Source: Jannaschia sp. W003 (GTDB taxonomy: Bacteria; Pseudomonadota; Alphaproteobacteria; Rhodobacterales; Rhodobacteraceae). From it: a stretch of DNA of 64,000 nt. Within the stretch, counting starts at the first letter, position 1; every line of letters starts with the position of its first letter. The stretch spans positions 1,365,501 through 1,429,500 of the forward strand of contig NZ_CP083539.1 in the NCBI RefSeq assembly GCF_025144335.1, given 5' to 3'. Of this stretch, positions 27,106 through 34,574 are shown piece by piece. The notes under the pieces are model-generated. The model saw only the letters and a program-made list of their open reading frames with translations, had not been told where the DNA came from and ran no database searches. The translations under genes were made by a program, and so were the position numbers.

Positions 27106-28045
27106 GACTGCCTCGGATGACGTTGGACGGGTGGCGGACGCCGTCAAGGGCAACTGGGTGGACCGGATCGCCCCCCCGTGGCTGCGCCCGTGGCTTCGGC
27201 TGAGCCGCGCCGACCGGCCCGCCGGCACGTGGCTGCTGCTGATCCCCTGCCTCTGGGGGCTGACGCTGGCGGTCGCGGCGACCGGGTTCCGCCCGTCCGC
27301 CCTGTGGATCGCGGCGGGCTGCGCGGTGGGGGCGCTGCTGATGCGCGGCGCGGGCTGCACCTGGAACGACGTCACCGACCGGCACATCGACGGGCGCGTG
27401 GCGCGCACCGCCTCGCGGCCCATTCCGTCGGGGCAGGTCACCGTGCGGGGGGCGCTGGCGTGGATGGCGGCGCAGGCGGCGGCGGCGTTCCTCGTGCTCC
27501 TGACGTTCCCGCCCGCCGCGGTGCTGCTGGGCGTCGTCGCGCTCCTGCCGGTGGCGGTCTATCCCTTCGCCAAGCGCTTCACGTGGTGGCCGCAGCTGTT
27601 CCTCGGGGTCGCGTTCAACTGGGGCGCGCTGCTGGCCTGGACGGCGCACACCGGGAGCCTCGGGGCGCCCGCCGTGCTGCTGTATCTGGCGGGCATCGCC
27701 TGGACGCTCTTCTACGACACGATCTACGCCTATCAGGACATCGAGGATGACGCGCTGATCGGCGTGCGCTCCACGGCGCGGCGCTTCGGCGGCCGGCCCG
27801 GCCCGTGGCTCGCCGCCTTCGCCGCCGCCGCCGTGCTGCTGATGGCCGCCGCGGTGCTGGCCGCGCTGCCTTTGCCCCGCGCGCTGGTGGCGCTGGGCGG
27901 ACCCGTGGCGCTGGGTGTGCACCTCGCCTGGCAGCTCCGGCGGCTCGACGTCGGCGACCCCGACCGCTGCCTCGCGCTGTTCCGCTCCAATCGCGACGCG
28001 GGCCTCTGGGTCCTGCCGTTTTCCGCCCTCGCCGCGGCGATGTGA
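27104..28045 (+). CDS. ubiA: 4-hydroxybenzoate polyprenyltransferase UbiA
   Basis: UbiA attaches the polyprenyl tail to 4-hydroxybenzoate in ubiquinone synthesis at the inner membrane. The 313-residue product has both Asp-rich Mg-diphosphate sites, NDVTDRHIDGRVART and YAYQDIEDDALIGVRSTA, and about eight hydrophobic helices. AAGGGACACCTC precedes the ATG. It is divergent from rsmE with overlapping start codons. A COQ9-like gene for the same pathway lies about 4 kb downstream. Confidence 0.95.
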   Translation: MTASDDVGRVADAVKGNWVDRIAPPWLRPWLRLSRADRPAGTWLLLIPCLWGLTLAVAATGFRPSALWIAAGCAVGALLMRGAGCTWNDVTDRHIDGRVARTASRPIPSGQVTVRGALAWMAAQAAAAFLVLLTFPPAAVLLGVVALLPVAVYPFAKRFTWWPQLFLGVAFNWGALLAWTAHTGSLGAPAVLLYLAGIAWTLFYDTIYAYQDIEDDALIGVRSTARRFGGRPGPWLAAFAAAAVLLMAAAVLAALPLPRALVALGGPVALGVHLAWQLRRLDVGDPDRCLALFRSNRDAGLWVLPFSALAAAM

Positions 28046-28100
28046 TTGCGGCAGGGCGGTGGGGGGGCTACTTGGGCCCGGCATCATCCACCGGACGCCC

Positions 28101-30017
28101 ATGAGCCGAAACCGCACCCTCGCCGCCACCGCCATGCTCCTCGCCGCCGCCGCCTCGGCCGCCGCGGCGTGGTACGGCGCGGCGTTCATCGAGCGTCATT
28201 CGCTGGCCGAGGTGGGGCGCGCGCTGGAGGTGGAGGGCGCGGACTGGGTCGAGCTGCATGCCGACGGCCTGCAGCTCGTGCTCGCCGGCACCGCCCCGTC
28301 GGAGCCCGCGCGCCTGCGCGCCGTGACCCGCGCGGGCCGCGTGGTGGACCCCGCCCGCGTGATCGACGCGATGGAGGTGGCCGCCGCGGCGCCGCTCGCC
28401 CCGCCGCGCTACTCGCTGGAGATCCTGCGCAACGACCGCGGCATCTCGCTGATCGGCCTCGTCCCCGAGACCGGCGGGCGCGAGGCCCTCGCGCGGGGCC
28501 TGAGGGCGTTCGAGGACGTGACCGATCTCGTGGAGACCGCGGACCGCGCGGTGCCCGGCACCTGGGACGACGCGCTGGCCTTCGCGCTGGAGGCGATGGG
28601 CGACCTGCCGCAGTCCAAGATCAGCGTGGCCGCGGGGCAGGTCGACATCACCGCCATCGCCGACAGCGACGGCGCGCGACGCCGGCTGGAGGACCGCCTG
28701 CGCCGCGCCGTGCCCGACACCGTGACGCTGGGCCTCGAGATCGCCGCGCCGCGCCCCGTGGTCGCGCCCTTCACGCTGCGCTTCGTGCGAGGGCCGGGCG
28801 GCGCGCGCTTCGAGGCCTGCGCGGTGGACTCCGAGGCTGCGCTGGAGCGGGTGCTCGCCGCCGCCGAGGCCGCGGGCTTCGAGGGCGAGGCGGACTGCGT
28901 GATCGGCCTGGGCGTGCCCTCCGCCTCCTGGGGCGGCGCGGTGGCCGAGGGGATCGGAGCCCTCGCGCGCCTGCCCGGCGGATCGGTGACGTTCTCGGAC
29001 GCGGACGTGACGCTGGTGGCCGCCGAAGGCACGGAGGCGGAGCTGTTCGACACCGTGGTGGCCGAGCTGGAGGCCGCGCTTCCCGACATCTACGCGCTTG
29101 GTGCGGTGCGCCCCGAGGGCGCCGAGGAGGACGGCGAGGAGGGCGACGCGCCCGCGCCCCTGTTCACCGCCACGCGCTCGGCCGAGGGCGAGGTGCAGCT
29201 GCGCGGGCGCCTGCGCGACGAGATCCAGGAGGAGGCGGTGGGCTCCTACGGGCGGGCGCTGTTCGGCTCGGAGCGGACCTACATCGCGGTGCGCCGCGAC
29301 GAGGCGGTGCCGCGGGGCTGGCCGGGGCGGGTGCTGGCGGGGCTCGACGCGCTGTCGCGGCTGGAATCCGGCTCGGTGACGGTGCGCCCCGACGTAGTCG
29401 ACCTGCGCGGCGACACGGGCAACCGCCGCGCCGAAGCCGAGATCAGCGGCCTGCTGTCCGCCAAGCTGGGCGAGGCGGCGGACTTCCGCATCGACGTCAC
29501 CTACGTCGAAGAACTGGACCCGACGCTGAACATCCCCACCCCCGAGGCCTGCGTCGAGCGGCTGGCGGCGGCGCAGGACGGCGCCAAGCTGAGCTTCGCG
29601 CCCGGCGCCGCGGTGATCGAGGCCGAGAGCGCGGACCTCCTCGGCACGCTCGTGGGGCACCTGAAGGACTGCGAGCGGGTGAGCTTCGAGGTCGCCGGGC
29701 ACACCGACAGCCAGGGCGGCGAGGAGATGAACCAGTCGCTGAGCCAGCAGCGCGCCGACGCGGTGCGGCTGGCGCTGATCGAGCGCGGGGTGCCGCCCTC
29801 GCAGCTCACCGCGCGGGGCTACGGCGAGGCGCAACCCATCGCCGACAACGACACCGAGGCGGGGCGCGAGGCGAACCGCCGCATCGCCTTCACGCTGCTC
29901 GACGGGGCGGCGGGCGACGCGCCCGAGGCCGCCGCTGCCGAGGCGGACGAGACCGGGACGGACGAGACCGGGGAGGCCGGGGCGGAGGCCCCCGCCGCAG
30001 ACGAGGACAGCGAATGA
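28101..30017 (+). CDS. OmpA-family envelope protein with C-terminal peptidoglycan-binding domain
   Basis: This 638-residue exported or membrane-anchored protein has an N-terminal hydrophobic stretch (LAATAMLLAAAASAAAAWYG), then several hundred residues of repeated alpha/beta units of BON/OmpA-linker type. A C-terminal OmpA domain follows (CVERLAAAQDGAKLSFAPGA, then FEVAGHTDSQGG and LTARGYGEAQPIADNDT), which binds peptidoglycan. An acidic low-complexity tail rich in Glu/Ala/Thr ends it. It overlaps the next gene by ATGA. The pair probably works at the cell wall; no partner in envelope assembly can be named. Confidence 0.88.
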   Translation: MSRNRTLAATAMLLAAAASAAAAWYGAAFIERHSLAEVGRALEVEGADWVELHADGLQLVLAGTAPSEPARLRAVTRAGRVVDPARVIDAMEVAAAAPLAPPRYSLEILRNDRGISLIGLVPETGGREALARGLRAFEDVTDLVETADRAVPGTWDDALAFALEAMGDLPQSKISVAAGQVDITAIADSDGARRRLEDRLRRAVPDTVTLGLEIAAPRPVVAPFTLRFVRGPGGARFEACAVDSEAALERVLAAAEAAGFEGEADCVIGLGVPSASWGGAVAEGIGALARLPGGSVTFSDADVTLVAAEGTEAELFDTVVAELEAALPDIYALGAVRPEGAEEDGEEGDAPAPLFTATRSAEGEVQLRGRLRDEIQEEAVGSYGRALFGSERTYIAVRRDEAVPRGWPGRVLAGLDALSRLESGSVTVRPDVVDLRGDTGNRRAEAEISGLLSAKLGEAADFRIDVTYVEELDPTLNIPTPEACVERLAAAQDGAKLSFAPGAAVIEAESADLLGTLVGHLKDCERVSFEVAGHTDSQGGEEMNQSLSQQRADAVRLALIERGVPPSQLTARGYGEAQPIADNDTEAGREANRRIAFTLLDGAAGDAPEAAAAEADETGTDETGEAGAEAPAADEDSE

Positions 30018-30337
30018 ACCGCACCGAATTCGTGATCGCGATCGCCGTGATCCTGTTCCTCGCCTTCCTCCTGGGCTGGGTGGCCTCGTGGCTGGTGTCC
30101 CGCATGGCGCGCGTCACCCAGGCGGGCATGACCGAGCTGGACGACATGGCGCAGCAGCTCCACGAGGCCGAGGAGCAGCGCGAGCAGGCGATCGCCTACC
30201 TCCATCACCGCGAGGAGGAGCTGGAGCGCAAGCTCGCGCAGGCCGAGGCCGAGGCCCGCGCCGCCATGGACGGCCTGCGCGAGGCCCGCCAGGAGGCGTC
30301 CGAGCTGCGCGGCTACATCGAGAGCCTGAACGCCTGA
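30014..30337 (+). CDS. small membrane-anchored coiled-coil protein
   Basis: This 107-residue protein has one N-terminal membrane helix (FVIAIAVILFLAFLLGWVASW). A Glu/Gln/Ala-rich helix follows that should form a coiled coil (LHEAEEQREQAIAYLHHREE and onward to the C-terminus). It overlaps the OmpA-type gene by four bases and is likely made with it; I recall the same pairing in other Rhodobacterales. It resembles a spacer or scaffold at the inner membrane; no function is established. Confidence 0.8.
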   Translation: MNRTEFVIAIAVILFLAFLLGWVASWLVSRMARVTQAGMTELDDMAQQLHEAEEQREQAIAYLHHREEELERKLAQAEAEARAAMDGLREARQEASELRGYIESLNA

Positions 30338-30360
30338 GAGGCGCGGGGGGCGTCGCCCCG

Positions 30361-31347
30361 TCAGGCCACCCGCAGCACGATCTTGCCCAGGTGCTCACCC
30401 GCCTCCATGCGCGCATGGGCGGCGGCGGCCTCCTCCAAGGGGAAGGCTTGGTCCATCACCGGGGCCACGCGGCCTGCGTCGAGCAGGGGCCAGACCTCGC
30501 GGCGCAGGTCCTCGGCGTAGCGCGCCTTGGCGAGCACGGACTGGGGCCGGAGCGTCGAGCCGGTGATGGTCTGGCGCCGCGACATCACCGGCGCGAAGTT
30601 CACCTCGGCCTTGGGGCCCTGCAGGAACGCGATCTGCACCAGCCGGCCGTCCTCGGCCAGAGCGCGCAGGTTGCGGGTGATGTAGGTGCCGCCCACCATG
30701 TCGAGGATCACGTCCGCGCCGCCCTCGGCCTGCAGCACGTCCACGTAGTCCGCCTCGCAGTAGTTGATTGCCTCTGCCCCTAGGTCGCGGCACAGGGCGC
30801 ATTTCGCGTCCGATCCGGCGGTGGCGAAGACGCGGGCGCCGAAGGCCACCGCGAGCTGGATCGCCGTGGTGCCGATGCCCGACGAGCCGCCGTGCACCAG
30901 CAGCCGCTCGCCCGCACGGAGGCCGCCGCGCAGGAACACGTTCGACCACACCGTGAAGAACGTCTCGGGGATCGCCGCCGCCTCAGCCATCGACAGCCCC
31001 TCGGGGATGCGCAGGGCGTGGTCGGCGGGGCAGGTGGCGTACTCGGCGTAGCCGCCCCCGGGCAGCAGCGCGCAGACCCGGTCACCCGCGGCCCAGCGGG
31101 TGACGCCCCCGCCCACCGCCGCCACCGTCCCGGACGCCTCGAGCCCCGGCAGGGGCGAGGCCCCCGGGGGCGGGTCGTAGGCGCCCGCGCGCTGGAGGCA
31201 GTCGGGCCGGTTCACGCCCGCGTGGTCGATCCGCAGCAAGATCTCCCCGGGGGCGGGCACGGGCACCGGACGCTCCGCCAGCTCCAGCACCTCGGGGCCG
31301 CCGGGCCGGGTGATGGAGACGGCGCGCATGGCGGCGGGAAGGGACAT
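30361..31347 (-). CDS. NAD(P)H quinone oxidoreductase, PIG3/zeta-crystallin type
   Basis: This 328-residue medium-chain reductase has a GroES-like N-terminal domain (GEILLRIDHAGVNRPDCLQR) and a Rossmann domain with the NADPH motif LLVHGGSSGIGTTAIQLA. The catalytic zinc ligands of alcohol dehydrogenases are absent, as in quinone oxidoreductases. It reduces quinones or similar electrophiles in the cytoplasm. The start at MSLPAAMRAV (31347) follows the usual family N-terminus; an upstream extension would read into COQ9 DNA. It is separated by 83 bases from COQ9 on the same strand. Confidence 0.9.
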   Translation of the reverse strand: MSLPAAMRAVSITRPGGPEVLELAERPVPVPAPGEILLRIDHAGVNRPDCLQRAGAYDPPPGASPLPGLEASGTVAAVGGGVTRWAAGDRVCALLPGGGYAEYATCPADHALRIPEGLSMAEAAAIPETFFTVWSNVFLRGGLRAGERLLVHGGSSGIGTTAIQLAVAFGARVFATAGSDAKCALCRDLGAEAINYCEADYVDVLQAEGGADVILDMVGGTYITRNLRALAEDGRLVQIAFLQGPKAEVNFAPVMSRRQTITGSTLRPQSVLAKARYAEDLRREVWPLLDAGRVAPVMDQAFPLEEAAAAHARMEAGEHLGKIVLRVA

Positions 31348-31430
31348 GGGCGGACTCCGTGACGGCTGCCCTTCACGGCTACGTGACGCGATCGGGACTT
31401 GTCGAGGGCGCGAATCTTGCGCGCCCGGCG

Positions 31431-32207
31431 TCAATCGGCGGGCCGCGGCGGGATTGGCGACGCGGGCGCGACGGAGGGGGTCGCGGCGGCCTCCGGAGCC
31501 GCCTCGGCGGTGGGCGGCGCGGCGGGCGGTGCCCAGTACCCGGGCAGGTCGCCACGGGGCATCCGACCCGGCGCGCGCACCTTCGCGAGCAGCGCGGCCG
31601 GCCCCGCGAAGAGGCGCGAGAGCGCGGGCGAGGCGCGCACCTGCGCCTTGGCCTTCTCGATGCGCATCACGTCGTCGATGCGCCGGTCGAGGAAGCTCCA
31701 GGTGTCGCGGTGCCCCTCGGAGTGGTCGCCCAGCCAGAACAGCAGGGTCGCGGCGTAGACCCCCTGCAGGGTCGCGCGCTTCGTGTACCAGTTCACGTCG
31801 TCGGAGCGGTCGCCCAGCGCCTCCCAGATCGCGTCCGCGGTGCGCCAGCCGGCGCGCAGGCCCTCGCCGGCGTGGACGGGCAGGGCGAGCAGCGTGGCGC
31901 CCCGGCGCACCGCCTCGGGATGCGCGCCGGCGATCTCCAACCGGACGCGCACCGCATGGGCGACGCGGTCGCGGTAGCGCATGGGTTCGAGATCCTCGGC
32001 GCGCAGGCGCTCGACCATCAGTTCGTCGCCGCGCTCGTGGAAGCGCAGGGCCGCGTCCAGCGCGCCGCGGGGCAGCGCGCGGCGGGCCTCGGCGGGGGCG
32101 AGGCCCTCGGCGGCCACGGCGCGTCGGAAGGCGCGCTCGGACCAGCCGTCGAAGGGGACGTCGGGCAGCATCGCGTCGACGATGCGGTCCGCGAGATCGG
32201 TGCGCAT
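31431..32207 (-). CDS. COQ9-family ubiquinone biosynthesis protein
   Basis: This 258-residue member of the COQ9 family has a TetR-like helical fold that binds lipid and assists the flavin hydroxylases of ubiquinone synthesis. The family signature covers WYTKRATLQGVYAATLLFWL and TWSFLDRRIDDVMRIEKAK. The C-terminal 40 residues are Pro/Ala-rich and disordered. It is divergent from rpsU; the 109-base gap holds a strong palindrome. ubiA of the same pathway lies 4 kb away. Confidence 0.9.
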   Translation of the reverse strand: MRTDLADRIVDAMLPDVPFDGWSERAFRRAVAAEGLAPAEARRALPRGALDAALRFHERGDELMVERLRAEDLEPMRYRDRVAHAVRVRLEIAGAHPEAVRRGATLLALPVHAGEGLRAGWRTADAIWEALGDRSDDVNWYTKRATLQGVYAATLLFWLGDHSEGHRDTWSFLDRRIDDVMRIEKAKAQVRASPALSRLFAGPAALLAKVRAPGRMPRGDLPGYWAPPAAPPTAEAAPEAAATPSVAPASPIPPRPAD

Positions 32208-32242
32208 GGGAGACCTCCGGGCGGGGCGTGCGGGCTGGACAA

Positions 32243-32262
32243 CCTAGCGGAAGCCCGCTAGG
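32243..32262. promoter_or_regulatory. perfect inverted repeat between COQ9 and rpsU
   Basis: CCTAGCGG (32243-32250) and CCGCTAGG (32255-32262) pair exactly around AAGC. The repeat is 36 bases upstream of the COQ9 start and 55 upstream of rpsU, so it may be an operator or a leader hairpin. Confidence 0.45.
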
Positions 32263-32316
32263 CGGCCACTTCCTGCATTTCTGCAAACTCTAACCTAGGA
32301 AGGTGGTGACAACCAC

Positions 32317-32523
32317 ATGCAGGTCAGCGTCCGCGACAACAACGTCGATCAGGCGCTTCGCGCCCTGAAGAAGAAGCTTCAGCGCGAAGGCGTGTTTCGC
32401 GAGATGAAGCTGCGGCAGCACTTCGAGAAGCCCTCGGAGAAGCGCGCCCGCCAGAAGGCCGAGGCGATCCGCCGCGCCCGAAAGCTCGCTCGCAAGAAGG
32501 CCCAGCGCGAAGGGATGCTCTGA
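32317..32523 (+). CDS. rpsU: 30S ribosomal protein S21
   Basis: This is the 68-residue bS21 protein of the small ribosomal subunit. The sequence is textbook ([20 protein letters not shown] at the start, Arg/Lys-rich helical C-terminus ending KKAQREGML). GGAAGGTGG precedes the ATG, and a rho-independent terminator follows 31 bases after the stop, so it is a monocistronic unit. Confidence 0.98.
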   Translation: MQVSVRDNNVDQALRALKKKLQREGVFREMKLRQHFEKPSEKRARQKAEAIRRARKLARKKAQREGML

Positions 32524-32554
32524 GGAGCGTTCACTCGCCGGAACGCCGAAGGAG

Positions 32555-32586
32555 AGCCCCCGCCGCAGTGCGGGGGCTTTGCCGTT
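32555..32586 (+). terminator. rho-independent terminator of rpsU
   Basis: AGCCCCCGC (32555-32563) pairs with GCGGGGGCT (32570-32578) around CGCAGT and is followed by the T-rich TTGCCGTTT. Confidence 0.85.
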
Positions 32587-32723
32587 TCAGGGGTGCCGAA
32601 GATGCGGAAGGCCGGTGCGGGCGCCGCGAAGCATCACGTCCACGGGGACCGACGCACGGCCTGCCGGCTCGTGCCGAGGCGATGCGGGCAGGTGGCTCCG
32701 CGCCCCCGGCCCGCCGCGGGCCC

Positions 32724-32864
32724 TCAGGCGCGGAAGAGCGCCAGCAGGACCAGGATCGCGATGATCACGATCACGGTCCACTTCGTGAAGGTGACGAAGC
32801 CGGCGAAGGTCTTCTCCTGCGCGCTGGTGTCCATCGTGCCGTGCTTGTGGTCCTGATCGGCCAT
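32724..32864 (-). CDS. aa3-type cytochrome c oxidase subunit IV
   Basis: This tiny 46-residue subunit of the aa3 oxidase has a hydrophilic, His-containing N-terminus (MADQDHKHGTMDTSAQEKTF) and one membrane helix (WTVIVIIAILVLLALF). The length and the SAQEKTF motif match the alphaproteobacterial subunit IV family. GGAGGGCACC lies just upstream of the ATG. The catalytic subunits are not in this window; stand-alone placement is usual for this gene. Confidence 0.85.
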   Translation of the reverse strand: MADQDHKHGTMDTSAQEKTFAGFVTFTKWTVIVIIAILVLLALFRA

Positions 32865-32914
32865 GGTGCCCTCCGGTCGTTGCGCGGCCCCTCTAGCGCG
32901 GCGGGCGGGGGCTG

Positions 32915-33403
32915 TCACGCGGACTCGGCGTCGCGGTCCCCGACCGCTTCCTCCTCGGCGACCTCCTCGGCCTCCAGCGCGCGGGCGAGACGGAAGCCGA
33001 TGCGCCGGGCCTCGGAGTTCTCGGGCGGGCGCGGCACGGCGCGCATGACCACGTTGAGCTGGCTCACGTGCTGCACTAGCGTCGAGGGCACGCCGGTCCC
33101 GTCGCGGCCCGAGAAGGTCACGAGGTCGGGCGCGGAGAAGCCGACTCCCTCGATCCGCAGCAATCCTTGCGCCCCGCCGGGGCCGCCCGCGAAGCCCATC
33201 GCCGCCTCGTGCTCGGCGTCGAGACGCTCCTCGAAGGCCTTGATGTAGAGCACGAGCCGCTTGCAGGCCCACTCGGCCGGCGAGACGGGGCGCTTCGAGG
33301 GCGCGGGCACCGGCGGCGCGGTGTCGCGTCCCTCGGCGTCAACGGCGCGGTTCAGGGCGTGGGCCTCCATGGCCTCGGCGGTGGTGCTGGGGGTGCTGTC
33401 CAT
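32915..33403 (-). CDS. DUF6173-like hypothetical protein
   Basis: This 162-residue soluble protein has a core, CKRLVLYIKAFEERLDAEHE followed by GFSAPDLVTFSGRDGTG and LVQHVSQLNVVMRAV, that resembles the DUF6173 family as I recall it. The function is unknown. The N-terminal 50 residues and the acidic C-terminus (EEVAEEEAVGDRDAESA) are low complexity. ATG 33403 is used because the frame further upstream reads into the MBL gene in a different phase. It lies between the MBL gene and oxidase subunit IV, all on the minus strand. Confidence 0.7.
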   Translation of the reverse strand: MDSTPSTTAEAMEAHALNRAVDAEGRDTAPPVPAPSKRPVSPAEWACKRLVLYIKAFEERLDAEHEAAMGFAGGPGGAQGLLRIEGVGFSAPDLVTFSGRDGTGVPSTLVQHVSQLNVVMRAVPRPPENSEARRIGFRLARALEAEEVAEEEAVGDRDAESA

Positions 33404-33435
33404 GGCGGTGGAGGTTGGCGCGGCGGGGGGCGCCG

Positions 33436-34491
33436 TCAAGCGGCGGCCGCCTGCCACAGCCACACCCCGTCGCCCCGCTCGCGGCGCGTGGCGCGGCCCG
33501 CGCGCCAGAGGTGGTTCAGGTGCGCCGCGGTCTCGAAGAACGCCAGCCCGTAGGTGCCCTCGTCGATGGGGCGTTTGAACAGGGGCGCGAAGCACTCGCC
33601 CCCGGTGCGCGGCTCGTAGAGGTGGGCGTGGAGCCGGTCCAGGGCCGAGGTGTGATTGCGCTCCAGCGAGGCCATGCGCTTAGGCAGGCCGCGGAAGGGC
33701 AGCTTGTGGCCGGGCAGGACGAGATGGTCCTCGCGCGCGAGGGGGGCGAGGCGGCGGCAGGCGTCGAGCCAGTCGCCCACGGGGTCGGCGTCGGGCTCGG
33801 TGGGGTAGAGGCCGAGGTTGGGCGAGATGCCCGGCAGGAGCTGGTCGCCGCCGAGCACGAGGTCGCCGTCCGCCTCGTAGAGCACGGCGTGCTCGGGGGC
33901 GTGGCCGTCGCCGCGGTGCACGTCCCAGAGCCGCCCGCCGATCTCCAGCCGCTCGCCCTCGCGGATGCGGCGGTAGCCCACGGGCATGGGCGCCACGCAG
34001 TCCGCGAAGTTGAAGGGCCGCTCCGCGCTCCGGCGCGCCAGGACGTCCGGGTCCATGCCGTAGCGACGGCAGAAGGCGACCGTCTCGGGCGGCGGAACGG
34101 GCTGGGCGTCGAGTTGCAGCATCCGGGCCATGAGCCAGGCGGTGCGCGTCATCATCAGCTCCGCACCATCGCGCTGGAGGTCGCCCGCCAGCCCGACGTG
34201 GTCGGGGTGGTGGTGGGTCGCCAGCACCCGCACGATGGGCCGGCCGCCCAAGGGGCCCGCGCGCAGGCGGTCCAGGATCGCCCGGGTGCGGCGCGAGGCG
34301 AAGCCGGTGTCGACCATCGTCCAGCCGTCCGTCTCGCGCAGGAAGTAGACGTTGACGTGGTCGAGGGCCATCGGCAGCGGCAGGCGCGCCCAGAGCATGC
34401 CCTCGGCCACCTCGGTCGCCTCGCCCTCGGCAGGCGGCGACTCCCAAGGGAAGCGCAGGCCGGCGTAGCCGTCGGGGATGGGGACGTTCAT
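33436..34491 (-). CDS. metallo-beta-lactamase fold hydrolase
   Basis: This 351-residue MBL-superfamily hydrolase has the zinc motif VLATHHHPDHVGLAG, the later His in HRGDGHAPEHAV and the Asp of LVLGGDQLLPG, so a dinuclear site looks complete. A C-terminal helical extension (residues about 230-351) marks the LACTB2/thioesterase-like branch. AGGAGCC precedes ATG 34491. It follows the acyl-CoA dehydrogenase gene on the same strand, with an 83-base gap holding a hairpin element. Cleavage of CoA-derived intermediates is a reasonable but untested idea. Confidence 0.9.
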   Translation of the reverse strand: MNVPIPDGYAGLRFPWESPPAEGEATEVAEGMLWARLPLPMALDHVNVYFLRETDGWTMVDTGFASRRTRAILDRLRAGPLGGRPIVRVLATHHHPDHVGLAGDLQRDGAELMMTRTAWLMARMLQLDAQPVPPPETVAFCRRYGMDPDVLARRSAERPFNFADCVAPMPVGYRRIREGERLEIGGRLWDVHRGDGHAPEHAVLYEADGDLVLGGDQLLPGISPNLGLYPTEPDADPVGDWLDACRRLAPLAREDHLVLPGHKLPFRGLPKRMASLERNHTSALDRLHAHLYEPRTGGECFAPLFKRPIDEGTYGLAFFETAAHLNHLWRAGRATRRERGDGVWLWQAAAA

Positions 34492-34551
34492 TGACGGCTC
34501 CTCCGGGGAGACAACGCTCCCCTTCCTCTGGCTGGAAATATCTCGGGGGGT

Positions 34552-34571
34552 ATGGGGGGCTGGCCCCCCAT
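34552..34571 (-). terminator. hairpin plus CGAGATATTT element after the acyl-CoA dehydrogenase gene
   Basis: On the minus strand ATGGGGGGCC and GGCCCCCCAT form a near-perfect palindrome just after the stop codon. It is followed by ACCCCCCGAGATATTTCC and the purine-rich AGAGGAAGGGG. There is no long T-run, so termination is likely only partial. This is copy 3 of an element also seen at 43449 and 46171. Confidence 0.5.
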
Positions 34572-34574
34572 GCT

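Noticed and set aside
25547..28189. An 880-codon minus-strand frame extending upstream of the GNAT gene
   Set aside because: It runs through rsmE and ubiA DNA in other phases. The GNAT gene starts at the GTG overlapping the rsmE stop.
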